Position numbers and translations under genes: made by a program
NCBI RefSeq assembly: GCF_030758955.1
Contig: NZ_CP132360.1
Coordinates: 364,144-428,143 of the forward strand
Reading direction: 5' to 3'
Source of the DNA: Agrococcus beijingensis
GTDB taxonomy: Bacteria > Actinomycetota > Actinomycetes > Actinomycetales > Microbacteriaceae
Length of the DNA: 64,000 nucleotides
The notes under the pieces: generated by a model
Seen by the model: the letters and a program-made list of their open reading frames with translations, nothing else
The model's database searches: none
Told to the model about the DNA's origin: nothing
Part shown: in pieces, positions 44,769-52,723 of the stretch
How positions within the stretch are numbered: the stretch's first letter is position 1
Layout: every line of letters begins with the position of its first letter

Positions 44769-45407
44769 TCACCGGATCGTCGTCGTCTCGAGCCCGGACG
44801 CGCGGTAGCGCTCCGCCGAGTGGCGTGACGGGGAGACCAGGACGACGGATGCTGCGGCTCGGGCAGTGGGGAAGTCGTCGAACGAGTCGGTCCAGAAGCG
44901 CCGACGCTCGATGTCGACGCCGGCATCGCGGAGCGCCGCGAGCTTGCCATCGCCACGGATGTGCCGGTCGAAGACCGGGCCGCTCGGCGTCCACCGCAGT
45001 GTGGAGGCGAGCAGCAGGTCGTGCTCGACGCCGGCCGCGGCCAGGAACGCCGCGGCGAGCCGGTGCTCGGACCCGGTGGCGACGACGATGTGGGCGCCTG
45101 CATCGCGGGCTCGGGCGGCGACCTCGACCATCGAAGGGCGCGCCGCGACCCTGCCCAACCGGCTGCCGACGTCGAGCGCGAGCGCGTCGTAGGTCGGTTC
45201 CGTCACGCCTCGCAGGAGTGCTCGAGCCACTTCGCGCGTGGCAGCGGCGTGCCGCGGCACGTCGTGGCCCGCGCGAACCCAGCGCACGAGCTCGGAGGTG
45301 CTGCGGATGCCGGTGAGCGGCGCACGGCGCGCGGCGGCGACGAGCAGCGACGCGAACGTGTCGCGCGTCGACAGCACGCCGTCGAGGTCGAGCACCACGT
45401 CGGTCAC
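44769..45407 (-). CDS. HAD-superfamily phosphatase (SerB-like)
   Basis: A 212-residue HAD hydrolase. Motif I is VVLDLDGVLS (nucleophile Asp about 7, acid/base Asp about 9), motif II HIVVATGSEH (about 105-114), motif III Lys in RGDGKLAALRDAG (about 155) and motif IV TDSFDDFPTARAA (about 173-185). The helical cap (about 20-95) places it in the subfamily IB group with SerB-like phosphatases. The natural substrate, perhaps a small phosphorylated metabolite, is not readable. Convergent with the MFS gene, with a 19-bp gap. Confidence 0.82.
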   Translation of the reverse strand: MTDVVLDLDGVLSTRDTFASLLVAAARRAPLTGIRSTSELVRWVRAGHDVPRHAAATREVARALLRGVTEPTYDALALDVGSRLGRVAARPSMVEVAARARDAGAHIVVATGSEHRLAAAFLAAAGVEHDLLLASTLRWTPSGPVFDRHIRGDGKLAALRDAGVDIERRRFWTDSFDDFPTARAAASVVLVSPSRHSAERYRASGLETTTIR

Positions 45408-45411
45408 TGGA

Positions 45412-46143
45412 TCAGGCGCCGTTCTTCTTGCTGCGGACGCGCAGGCCTCCGGCTGGTCGTGGTTCGACGACGAACAGCTCTGTTGCCCGCACCAGGTCCG
45501 ACAGCTTGATGTAGCCCCAGTTGCGCGAGTCGAAGTCGGGATGCTGCTTGCGCATCAGCTGCCCGACCGCGCCGAGATCCGCCCAGCCATCCTCGCCTGA
45601 CGCCGTTGTGATGCTCAGGCGCAACCCTGAGACGAGCTTGGTGTCGCCGCGCAGCTTGGGGGAGGGCACTCGCGTTGGCGCAGTCGAGCTGTCCTCGACC
45701 TCAGGCTCGTCGATGACGTCGAGGTAGGTGAACCGATCGCATGCGTTCCGGAAGGCCTCAGGCGTCTGCCGCTCGCCGAAGCCGTACACGGTCACGCCCT
45801 CTTCGCGGATGCGGGAGGCGAGCCGGGTGAAATCGCTGTCGGAGGACACGATGCAGAAGCCCTGGAAGCGACGCGTGTAGAGAAGATCCATCGCATCGAT
45901 GATCAGCGCGCTGTCGGTCGCGTTCTTGCCCACCGTGTTGGCGAATTGCTGGATCGGCTGGATCACGTGCTCCTGCGACGGCGCCTTCCAGCTCTTGAGC
46001 TTGGTGTCGGTCCAGTCGCCATAGACGCGCTTGACGGATGCCGTGCCGAAGCGTGCCACCTCTGTCAGCACCGCGCCGATCTTGGCGGCAGAGACGTTGT
46101 CGGCATCGACGAGGACAGCGAGGAGGTCGTTGGGCTGGGCCAT
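45412..46143 (-). CDS. NYN-domain ribonuclease with C-terminal OST-HTH/LOTUS domain
   Basis: A 243-residue protein. The NYN (LabA/PIN-like) domain at about 5-150 has LAVLVDADNVSAAKIGAVL with the acidic pair, NATDSALIIDAMDLLYTRR and IVSSDSDFTRLASRIREEG, the conserved acidic metal-binding positions. Residues about 165-235 form a LOTUS/OST-HTH module (ITTASGEDGWADLGAVGQLM, NWGYIKLSDLVRATELF), an RNA-binding winged helix. The architecture implies RNA cleavage or RNA-guided regulation; bacterial targets are unknown. It lies 4 bp after the HAD gene start on the same strand, so these two may be an operon. Confidence 0.85.
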   Translation of the reverse strand: MAQPNDLLAVLVDADNVSAAKIGAVLTEVARFGTASVKRVYGDWTDTKLKSWKAPSQEHVIQPIQQFANTVGKNATDSALIIDAMDLLYTRRFQGFCIVSSDSDFTRLASRIREEGVTVYGFGERQTPEAFRNACDRFTYLDVIDEPEVEDSSTAPTRVPSPKLRGDTKLVSGLRLSITTASGEDGWADLGAVGQLMRKQHPDFDSRNWGYIKLSDLVRATELFVVEPRPAGGLRVRSKKNGA

Positions 46144-46171
46144 GCGCTCAGCATGGCAGTCGCCGAGGGCC

Positions 46172-46987
46172 TCATCCGTCCTCGTGCGACCGCTCGGCGA
46201 GGCGCTGCACCTGCCACCGATGCACGTCGGGCAGCCACTCGAGCGGAGCCGCCGGGCCGACCCGCGGGTCGTCGGGCTCGCTGCCGGCCTGCAGTGCCTG
46301 CACGTAGGCGCGATCCTGGGCGATGCGCGCTCTCAGGTCGTCTGCGCTGCCGACCGATCCGTGCCCGGGGACCACGACATCCGCCCCCTCGGCGACGCTC
46401 TCGAGCAGCTGCAGCGCGGCGAGGTAGTCGTCGATCTGATGCTCCGCCTGCAGATCGAGGAAGGGCATCAGGATGTCGGAGAGCATGTCGCCGGCGACGA
46501 GCACCCGGCGCTGCTCGAGCAGCAGCGCCGCGTGACCCTCGGCGTGCGCGCGGTGCTCGAGGATGCGCACCACCGGGCCCTCCCACGGGATGCGGTCGGA
46601 ACCGGCGGGCAGCCCGGTGATGAGGCCGAGCAGCTCCATCGGGATCTCGTGCGCGTGCTCCGGCGGCAGCCCTTCGGCGACCTCATCCTGCCAGGCGGGG
46701 TGCGTCAGCACCTCGCGGATCGCCGCGGCTCCACGAGCGGTGCCGTAGCGTGGCGCATCGCCCAGCGCGGGATGCCAGAGCACGTGATCCCAGTCGGGAT
46801 GCGTCGAGAAGCCGGCCACGACCGACTGGCCGAGCTCGCGGATGTCCTCCGCGAGCCCCGCCAGCTCGTCGACGGTGATGCCCGGGTCGATGACGAGCAC
46901 GCCGGTGCGGCCCTGCACGACCACGGCGTTGCTCTGGAGGAACTCGCTCTCGTGCACGAAGACGCCCTCGGCGATCTGCCGCAGCAT
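46172..46987 (-). CDS. Metallo-beta-lactamase-fold hydrolase
   Basis: A 271-residue MBL-fold protein. Its metal motif reads FSTHPDWDHVLWHP, that is HxDxDH rather than the usual HxHxDH. The other ligands are present: EHRAHAEGHAALLL, LVAGDMLSDILMP (Asp) and VVVPGHGSVGSAD (last His). The substituted second His may change the metal content. Probably cytosolic, as no signal peptide is visible. It follows the SRPBCC gene by 10 bp and belongs to the ArsR-SRPBCC-MBL transcript. Confidence 0.83.
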   Translation of the reverse strand: MLRQIAEGVFVHESEFLQSNAVVVQGRTGVLVIDPGITVDELAGLAEDIRELGQSVVAGFSTHPDWDHVLWHPALGDAPRYGTARGAAAIREVLTHPAWQDEVAEGLPPEHAHEIPMELLGLITGLPAGSDRIPWEGPVVRILEHRAHAEGHAALLLEQRRVLVAGDMLSDILMPFLDLQAEHQIDDYLAALQLLESVAEGADVVVPGHGSVGSADDLRARIAQDRAYVQALQAGSEPDDPRVGPAAPLEWLPDVHRWQVQRLAERSHEDG

Positions 46988-46997
46988 GGCGGGCTCC

Positions 46998-47480
46998 TCA
47001 ACGCTCGGCGGCCAGCATGGCGTCGAGCTGTCGATAGCCCTCCTCCATGCCGTCGGTCATGCCCGCCTGCAGCATCGCGTGCAGGTTCTCGATCGAGGGG
47101 AAGACGCTGCGCGCGACGATGCGCGAGCGGCCGCCGGGCAGATCCTCGAAGCGGATGATGTCGAGGCTGACCTCATCGGGCGCGCCCTCCCACTCGAACG
47201 TCTGGATCAGCATCTCGCCGGGCCGCGCGGTGTGGATGGCGCCACGGAAGCCGTGCTCCCGGTCGTCCCCGGCATCCGACTGCACGAACCGGTAGGCGCC
47301 GCCCGAGCGGTGCTCCCACTCGGTGACGCGCGTCGTGTACTTCGCGGGGCCGACCCACTGCACGTACAGCTCGGGGTCGGCGTGCGCGGCGTAGACGGCC
47401 GCGGCGGGGGCGTCGAACTCTCGCGTGAAGTCGATGAGCGGCTGGTTCGGCAGCGTCTCGACGGCGAGTGCGTTGCTCAT
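46998..47480 (-). CDS. SRPBCC (AHSA1/START-like) domain protein
   Basis: A 160-residue helix-grip protein: IDFTREFDAPAAAVYAAHAD at the N-terminus, LYVQWVGPAKYTTRVTEWEH, and EDLPGGRSRIVARSVFPSIE before the long C-terminal helix. These AHSA1-like proteins are nearly always encoded beside an ArsR-type repressor, as here (13 bp downstream). They bind small hydrophobic ligands; no enzymatic role is assigned. Confidence 0.88.
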   Translation of the reverse strand: MSNALAVETLPNQPLIDFTREFDAPAAAVYAAHADPELYVQWVGPAKYTTRVTEWEHRSGGAYRFVQSDAGDDREHGFRGAIHTARPGEMLIQTFEWEGAPDEVSLDIIRFEDLPGGRSRIVARSVFPSIENLHAMLQAGMTDGMEEGYRQLDAMLAAER

Positions 47481-47493
47481 GGTTCCTGCTCCT

Positions 47494-47850
47494 TCATTCG
47501 TTCGGTGCGGATGCTGCGCTCGCGTCTGCGAGGACGGCGTCGAGACGGCGGTACGCCGCCTCCGCCCGCAGCCGGTAGTGGTCGATCCAGGCGGTGAGCC
47601 GCTCGAGCGCGGCGGCGTCGAGATGCACGGGACGGCGCTGCGCGTCGCGCGATCGCGTCACGAGGCCCGCCTTCTCGAGCACGGCGATGTGCTTCGACAC
47701 CGCCTGCTTCGTGATCGCGAACGGCTCGGCGAGCTCGTTGACGGTCGCGGAGCCCGTGCTGAGCCGCGCGACGATCGCGCGGCGCACGGGATCGGCGAGG
47801 GCCAGGAAGGCTTCGTCGAGCCGGTCGTCGTCGTCCACTGGGCAACTCAT
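47494..47850 (-). CDS. ArsR-family HTH repressor
   Basis: A 118-residue winged-helix repressor from ATG 47850 (MSCPVDDDDRLDEAFLALAD); the in-frame extension upstream would run over its own operator. HTH core: ADPVRRAIVARLSTGSATVN, then ELAEPFAITKQAVSKHIAVL. It is of the subfamily paired with SRPBCC proteins and lacks an obvious Cys metal site apart from Cys3. It probably represses itself and the two downstream genes through the palindrome at 47855-47876. Confidence 0.86.
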   Translation of the reverse strand: MSCPVDDDDRLDEAFLALADPVRRAIVARLSTGSATVNELAEPFAITKQAVSKHIAVLEKAGLVTRSRDAQRRPVHLDAAALERLTAWIDHYRLRAEAAYRRLDAVLADASAASAPNE

Positions 47851-47854
47851 CTCT

Positions 47855-47876
47855 TGATCAACCGATTGATTGATCA
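47855..47876. promoter_or_regulatory. Palindromic operator upstream of the arsR-type gene
   Basis: A 22-bp imperfect palindrome, tgatcaaccga / ttgattgatca (9 of 11 pairs), begins 4 bp upstream of the regulator's ATG. The position fits steric repression of its own operon. Confidence 0.55.
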
Positions 47877-47935
47877 CGGTACGCCCAGGCCGACCGATGG
47901 TCAAGAGCCCGGCGGCGACCGGGCACAATCAGAGG

Positions 47936-48208
47936 GTGAACGATGATCCCTCGCCCCATCGCGATGCGCGCTGGGCCGGGTCGTACGCGCTCGCGGCCGG
48001 GTTCGCGTCGGTGGTCTGCACGCTGCTGCCCGCGGTCAGCGAGGTGGTGGCGGGGCCGCTCGCGCTCATCGCGATCGTGCTCGGGCTGGTGGGCATCCGG
48101 CTGCACAGCGTCAAGCGCGCGGCGCGGGTCGCTCCCGCGATCATCGGGCTGATGCTGGGTGCGGTGGCCCTGTTCATCGTCGTGCTGATGCTCGCGGCCT
48201 CGCTCTGA
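47936..48208 (+). CDS. Small membrane protein (90 residues)
   Basis: Read from GTG 47936 (ribosome site AGAGG just upstream). A polar N-terminus (about 1-16) is followed by two to three hydrophobic helices: SYALAAGFASVVCTLLPAVS (about 17-36), GPLALIAIVLGLVGIRLHSV (about 40-59) and IIGLMLGAVALFIVVLMLAA (about 68-87). No recognised family; actinobacteria have many such DUF4190-like small proteins. Divergent from the ArsR-type operon. Confidence 0.6.
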   Translation: MNDDPSPHRDARWAGSYALAAGFASVVCTLLPAVSEVVAGPLALIAIVLGLVGIRLHSVKRAARVAPAIIGLMLGAVALFIVVLMLAASL

Positions 48209-48238
48209 CGCGAGCCGTCGCGTGCTCTGCCGCGCGGT

Positions 48239-48949
48239 TCACTCGCCGAGCAGCGAGAGCCCGGCGGCGACGGCGAAGCCCACCACGGTCGCCAGCCCCG
48301 CGATGTCGCCGGCCTTCTTGCGTGCCTCGGGGATCATCGCGTCGATGAGCATCACCAGGAGCGCCCCCGCCGCGATGCCGTCGATGGTCGCGACGACGGG
48401 CGGCGCAGCCACTTCCGCCAGGATCCGACCACCGATGGCGGCCAGCGTGCAGAGCACGGCAACGCCGAGCCACAGGAGCATCACGAACCGCTTCGAGCGG
48501 CCGTCGGCTCGCATGTCTGCCGAGGCACCGATCGACTCGGGCAGGTTCGAGACGAAGATCGAGACGAGCAGGGCCAGGCTCACACCGTTGCCCGCGACGA
48601 GCCCGATGCCGAGCACGGCCTGCTCGGGGATGCCGTCGAGCAGCGCGCCCAGCACGAGCGGAAAGCCCGTCGCGCCGCCGCCGCGCCGTCCCGATCGCCG
48701 CTCGACGGCCCGGTCGGCGGCGAAGTAGGCGACCGCCCCGATCGCGAGGCCGATGCCCATGCCGATCGGGCCCCCCAGCTCGAGACCGGCCTCGGCGAGC
48801 TCGAACGCCACCGCGGCGATGAGCGCGCCGGCGCCGAACGCCAGCACGATGCCGACCGTGCGGTCGGACCACGACCGCACGACGGCGAGCAGCGCCCCGA
48901 CCACGAGCGACGAGGCGGCGATGCCGCCCCAGAGCAGCGCTTCGAGCAC
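48239..48949 (-). CDS. ZIP-family metal transporter
   Basis: A 236-residue membrane protein read from GTG 48949. Family motifs: VLAFGAGALIAAVAFELAEA (about 33-52), GFPLVLGALLDGIPEQAVLG (about 93-112) with the Asp/Glu metal site that in classical ZIPs is HN..DG.PE, and IFVSNLPESIGASADMR (about 130-146) with the second NxPE site. About seven to eight helices. Likely import or movement of Zn2+ or another divalent cation. The ribosome site is weak; it lies 10 bp after the YCII gene, so translation may be coupled. Confidence 0.8.
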   Translation of the reverse strand: MLEALLWGGIAASSLVVGALLAVVRSWSDRTVGIVLAFGAGALIAAVAFELAEAGLELGGPIGMGIGLAIGAVAYFAADRAVERRSGRRGGGATGFPLVLGALLDGIPEQAVLGIGLVAGNGVSLALLVSIFVSNLPESIGASADMRADGRSKRFVMLLWLGVAVLCTLAAIGGRILAEVAAPPVVATIDGIAAGALLVMLIDAMIPEARKKAGDIAGLATVVGFAVAAGLSLLGE

Positions 48950-48959
48950 CGGAGGCGGG

Positions 48960-49304
48960 TCAGCTGGCCGGGTCGAACCCGAACCGCCGCAGCTCCTGCG
49001 GGCAGCGGCACGCCGTCGCGATCCTCGCCGCCCACTCCTCGGCCTGCTCGCGCGACTCGAGCTTGAGCACCGTGTAGCCGCCCTCGAGGCGGGCGGTGTG
49101 CGGCGATGAGGCACCCTCGGTCACCGTCCCGTCGGCCGCGACCGTCACCGGCGGCACCTCCTCGTCGATGCCGCCGCCGAAGACGTAGACACCGGCGGCC
49201 TTCGCCTCCTCGATCACCGCGTGCGAGTCGTCGACGACCTGCTGGAACTCGCCTTCCGGGATCTGCATCGCTCCGCTGGGGAACGAGATCAGGTAGTGGT
49301 TCAT
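48960..49304 (-). CDS. YCII-domain (DGPF-like) protein
   Basis: A 114-residue protein from ATG 49304, preceded by AGAAGAGG. YCII/PhnB-like dimeric ferredoxin fold: MNHYLISFPSGAMQIPEGEF, AAGVYVFGGGIDEEVPPVTV and YTVLKLESREQAEEWAARIA. Two Cys near the C-terminus (TACRCPQEL). Proteins of this family are often tied to ECF sigma factors, but none is adjacent. It is likely the first gene of a two-gene unit with the ZIP transporter. Confidence 0.8.
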   Translation of the reverse strand: MNHYLISFPSGAMQIPEGEFQQVVDDSHAVIEEAKAAGVYVFGGGIDEEVPPVTVAADGTVTEGASSPHTARLEGGYTVLKLESREQAEEWAARIATACRCPQELRRFGFDPAS

Positions 49305-49400
49305 GCCGCACCTCTTCTGCTCGGGCGAGCGACCGCATCCGCTCACCGTCTGATCCTGCAGCAGGATCGTGGCGACCGGAACAGGCGATCGAGCGGGCAG

Positions 49401-50027
49401 TCAGCCGACCTTGTGCGCCCGGATGCGCTCGACGGTGCCGGCCTTGCGGCGCTCGGTCTCGTCGACGACGAAGCCGGCCCGCTCGACGAGCGGCAGCGAG
49501 CGCCTGGTGAAGTGCTCACCGGCAGAGCGGATCGTCACCTGCTCGAGGGCCCGCTGCGCCCAGCGGATCGGCGGCCACGTGCTGCCGATGTGGTCGAGCA
49601 GCAGCAATCGGCCGCCCGGCACCAGCGCCCGCTGCATCTCGCCGACCGCACGCTCGGAATCGGGGATGCAGCACAGCGCCAGCGCGCACACGACCGTGTC
49701 GAACGACGCATCCGGGAAGGGCAGTCGCTCGGCGTCACCCTCGTGCAGGGCGACCTCGCGGCCGAGCGAAGCCGCCCGCTGCCCGGCGACGGCGAGCATG
49801 CCGGCGCTGATGTCGATGCCGGTCACCGTCGCCTCGGCGGGGTAGTGCGGGAGCGTCAGCCCTGTGCCGATCGCCACCTCGAGCACGCGGCCGCAAGCGC
49901 GGCTGCCGAGCCACGAGCGGCTGTCGACGCCGAACCAGACCCGCTCGAGCGTGCCCATCGCGCGGTCGTAGACGCCCGCGCCCTCGTCGTAGATGCGTCG
50001 CTGACGGTCGCTGGGCGATTCAGGCAT
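49401..50027 (-). CDS. SAM-dependent methyltransferase (UbiE/type 11)
   Basis: A 208-residue class I methyltransferase. Motif I is VLEVAIGTGLTLPHYP (about 48-63; Ala-Ile replaces the common Gly-Cys), the acidic strand 2 is VTGIDISAGMLAVAG, motif II is SFDTVVCALALCCIPDSE and motif III is LVPGGRLLLLDHI. Substrate unknown; it resembles the 'phosphatidylethanolamine/ubiquinone-like' small methyltransferases. Its start overlaps the tetR-type stop by 8 bp, so repressor and enzyme are co-expressed. Confidence 0.85.
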   Translation of the reverse strand: MPESPSDRQRRIYDEGAGVYDRAMGTLERVWFGVDSRSWLGSRACGRVLEVAIGTGLTLPHYPAEATVTGIDISAGMLAVAGQRAASLGREVALHEGDAERLPFPDASFDTVVCALALCCIPDSERAVGEMQRALVPGGRLLLLDHIGSTWPPIRWAQRALEQVTIRSAGEHFTRRSLPLVERAGFVVDETERRKAGTVERIRAHKVG

Positions 50028-50712
50028 CGCTCGACTCCCGCGCTCGTCGGCGCTCGAGCCCGGCGAGGATCAGCTCGACCGAGAAGTCGAACTCCTCCTG
50101 GTCGTCGCAGCCGCCGAGCGCGCCGTCGTGGGTCTGCGTGGCGCCGGCCGCCGCCATCTCGGCGATGCGGGGAAGCGCGGCCATCATCGCCGCCTGCATC
50201 GCGGCGGCCTCGGGCGGGGGCGGCGACGATGCGGCGCTGTCGTCGAAGAGGTCGTCGCTGAAGCCGAGCACGCGGCTGCCGAGCACGTGCAGCGCGTGAT
50301 GCGTCAGATCGAGGCTGAGGCCGCCGCTGCGCAGGATGTCGAGCAGCCGATCGAGGTGTACGAGGGCCGCCGGGGTGGGCGTCGCGCGGCCCTTGATGAG
50401 CGGAGTCGTCCAGGGGTGGGCCAGCAGCGTCGACCGCGCGGCGCGCATGAGCGCGTGCGCGTCGGCGACCCAGTCGCCCGAGCGCGGGGGCGGCGCGATC
50501 TGGGTGACCACCGCATCCGCCATCTTCTCGAGCAGGCCGTGCTTCGTGCCCACGTGACGGTAGAGCGACATCGCGTCGACGCCGAGCTCCTGCGCGACGC
50601 GGCGCATGCTGACGGCGTCGATGCCGTGCGCGTCGGCGAGCGCGATCGCCGCGTCGACGACGCCCGCGGTGGTCAGGCCGGCGGGTGCCGTGCTGCTCGT
50701 TCGGGTCGCCAT
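50020..50712 (-). CDS. TetR-family repressor (TetR_C class)
   Basis: A 230-residue regulator from ATG 50712. The N-terminal HTH reads GVVDAAIALADAHGIDAVSM then RRVAQELGVDAMSLYRHVGT, a typical TetR helix-turn-helix with the YRHV recognition end. The larger C-terminal ligand domain (about 80-230) contains an acidic Pro-rich insertion SSPPPPEAAAMQAAMMAA. It faces the deazaflavin-dependent enzyme gene across an operator with two tandem CTACGCYGTAG palindromes, which suggests it controls both directions. Confidence 0.9.
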   Translation of the reverse strand: MATRTSSTAPAGLTTAGVVDAAIALADAHGIDAVSMRRVAQELGVDAMSLYRHVGTKHGLLEKMADAVVTQIAPPPRSGDWVADAHALMRAARSTLLAHPWTTPLIKGRATPTPAALVHLDRLLDILRSGGLSLDLTHHALHVLGSRVLGFSDDLFDDSAASSPPPPEAAAMQAAMMAALPRIAEMAAAGATQTHDGALGGCDDQEEFDFSVELILAGLERRRARESSDA

Positions 50713-50746
50713 GGAAGGAGTCTATGGCGTGTCGGGCGAGTTCGCT

Positions 50747-50770
50747 CTACGCTGTAGACCTACGCCGTAG
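50747..50770. promoter_or_regulatory. Tandem palindromic TetR operators
   Basis: CTACGCTGTAG (50747-50757) and CTACGCCGTAG (50760-50770) are two copies of a CTAC-N3-GTAG palindrome, 13 bp apart, lying between the divergent tetR-type and oxidoreductase genes. Two phased sites are typical of cooperative TetR-dimer binding. Confidence 0.65.
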
Positions 50771-50803
50771 ACCAATCTGCGACGACGAGCTCGAGGAGCC
50801 GAC

Positions 50804-51262
50804 ATGACCACCCAGCAGCAGCTGCCGAAGCTTCCGCCCCGCTGGTTCATCCGCAGTGCATGGGTCGGCCATCGGCTGCTCTACCGCACCACCGGCAAGG
50901 GGCTCGCGCGACCGCACCGCGACGGCAAGATGGGCATGCTCCGGCTGCACACCGTCGGCCGGCGGTCTGGCGAGCCGCGCGAGGCGATCCTCGGCTTCTA
51001 CGAGCACGAGGGCAGCTTCGTCACGCTGGCGATGAATGGCTGGGCCGAGGCCGACCCGGCGTGGTGGATCAACCTGCGCGCGCACCCGCAGGCCAGCGTC
51101 GACACGGTCGACGGGCCCGTCGCCGTCGCGGCCCGAGAGGCGAAGGACGAGGAGCGCGAACGGCTGCTCGCCGAGTTCGACCGCTACACCGGCTGGGGCG
51201 ACATCTCGGAGCTCTCGGTGCGCCGGCCGCACACGGCCGTCGTGGTGCTCGACCGCGCCTGA
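50804..51262 (+). CDS. Deazaflavin (F420)-dependent nitroreductase-family protein
   Basis: A 152-residue Ddn/FDOR-B-like split-barrel protein: WVGHRLLYRTTGKGL, MLRLHTVGRRSGEPREAILG (about residues 45-64, the F420 phosphate-binding region), FVTLAMNGWAEADPAWWINL and the C-terminal RRPHTAVVVLDR. These actinobacterial enzymes use F420H2 to reduce varied substrates, quinones included. Regulated, by position, by the adjacent TetR protein. Start at ATG 50804 with GAGGAG at 50789-50794. Confidence 0.88.
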   Translation: MTTQQQLPKLPPRWFIRSAWVGHRLLYRTTGKGLARPHRDGKMGMLRLHTVGRRSGEPREAILGFYEHEGSFVTLAMNGWAEADPAWWINLRAHPQASVDTVDGPVAVAAREAKDEERERLLAEFDRYTGWGDISELSVRRPHTAVVVLDRA

Positions 51263-51328
51263 AGCGGTCGGCGCGACTGGAGGGGCTCTGGCGGGCCGCT
51301 CGTGCCCCAGCGCGGCTCGTGCGTGCCT

Positions 51329-52174
51329 TCAGCCGGCGAACTCGCGCACGGGGAGGCCGGTGACGCCGGGGTCGACGGCGAAGAGCGAGCCGGCCGTCGG
51401 CTCCTCGCCTTGGGCGAGGTGCTCGCGCGACGTGGTGATGTAGAGGCGGTCGAGCCGCTCGCCGCCGAAGGCGCACGCGGTGACGCGCGTCACGCCCGGC
51501 ACCTCGACGCGACCGTCGACCGTGCCGTCGGGACGCAACCGCAGCACCGCCCCGGCGTTCACGACTGCGACCCAGACGCATCCGTCTGCATCGACGGTGA
51601 GCCCGTCGGGGCGCCCGTCGTCGGGCAGCGCAGCGAGAGTGCGGCGGTTCGTGAGCCCGCTCTCGCGGGCGTAGTCGAAAACCGCGACCGCGCCGGTCTC
51701 GGTGTCGTTGTAATACGCGAGCGCGCCGTCGGGGCTCCAGTCGAGGCCGTTCGAGACGGTCACGCCCTCGAGCACCGGCTCGACCCTGCCGTCGGGGTCG
51801 AGCCGGTAGAGCGAGGCGGCGCCCTTCGCCTGGTCGTAGGCCATCGAGCCGCAGTAGAAGCGGCCGTCGGGATCGCAGCCGCCCTCGTTCATGCGGATGT
51901 CGCTCGACGACCACAGCTCTGGCAGCGGCTGGAGCGAGCCGTCGGGCGACTCCAGCGCGAAGCCGCGCTCGACGCCGATGACCGCGCCGCCGCCGCGGCG
52001 CGGGCGCACGCACGCGGCGATCGAGCCGACGTGCCGGCGCCCGACGCCCGCCTCGCCGAGCGTCAGGATGTCTCCGGCGAGCATGTCGAGCCAGCGGAGG
52101 CCGCCCCACGACGCCGACCAGACGGGGCCCTCGCCATGGAAGGCGATCGGATCGGTGACCTGCTCAGCGCGCAT
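51329..52174 (-). CDS. SMP-30/gluconolactonase-like beta-propeller lactonase
   Basis: A 281-residue six-bladed propeller. Metal ligands are visible: Glu in AFHGEGPVWSA (about 15), Asn in IRMNEGGCDPDGRFYCG (about 95), Asn in VTVSNGLDWSPDG (about 140) and Asp in PDGLTVDADGCVWVA (about 190). It hydrolyses sugar lactones such as gluconolactone. No sugar-oxidising gene is adjacent. Starts at ATG 52174, with no strong ribosome site seen. Confidence 0.88.
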   Translation of the reverse strand: MRAEQVTDPIAFHGEGPVWSASWGGLRWLDMLAGDILTLGEAGVGRRHVGSIAACVRPRRGGGAVIGVERGFALESPDGSLQPLPELWSSSDIRMNEGGCDPDGRFYCGSMAYDQAKGAASLYRLDPDGRVEPVLEGVTVSNGLDWSPDGALAYYNDTETGAVAVFDYARESGLTNRRTLAALPDDGRPDGLTVDADGCVWVAVVNAGAVLRLRPDGTVDGRVEVPGVTRVTACAFGGERLDRLYITTSREHLAQGEEPTAGSLFAVDPGVTGLPVREFAG

Positions 52175-52286
52175 GGCGGCTCCTCTCGATGCTCTCCTCC
52201 AGACAAGCGGGCCGGGGCGGGGCGCGCAACGGCTGTCTGGGCAGCCTCAGGCCTCCCGGGTCGGGCGTCCGGCTCGGGCTGCCGGG

Positions 52287-52550
52287 TCAGGCCTCCGGGA
52301 TCGAACGGCCGAATACCTCGAGCGTGATCGCCGCCGGCAGCGGGCCGCCGCGCCCGCCGGTCTCGAGCGCGTCGATCGCTGCCAGCTCGTCGTCCGAGAG
52401 CGCGAAGTCGAACACGGCGAAGTTCTCGGCGATGCGCTCCGGGCGCGCCGACTTCGGGATCACCTGGCGGCCCTGCTGCAGGTGCCAGCGGAGGATCGCC
52501 TGCGCCGGCGTCTTGCCGTGCCGGGCCGGGAGCGCCGGTCGCTCAGGCAC
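52287..52550 (-). pseudogene. C-terminal remnant of an aldo/keto reductase
   Basis: The frame encodes [40 protein letters not shown] and [13 protein letters not shown], the last quarter of a 2,5-diketo-gluconate-reductase-type aldo/keto reductase (NADPH-binding region included). The TIM-barrel start with the catalytic Asp/Tyr/Lys/His is missing: upstream DNA (52551-52720) has no homologous frame. A 5'-deleted pseudogene. Confidence 0.8.
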
Positions 52551-52723
52551 GATCGGCGCACCAACAGGTTGCGCGCCGCCGCGGGAGCGAGCGAAGATGA
52601 CCTCGGCGGTATGCCGATCTTCGGTGCCCAGGGCTCGGATCTTCAGGTCGCGAGCTCAGACGCTGGTCGCACGTTGATGCGGAGCACGTCGTTTCCTCTC
52701 GTTCTTCAGAGAAAGCGGCGACC

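Noticed and set aside
51302..52327. 341-codon + strand frame
   Set aside because: Antisense to the SMP-30 lactonase gene, which has all four metal ligands on the minus strand.
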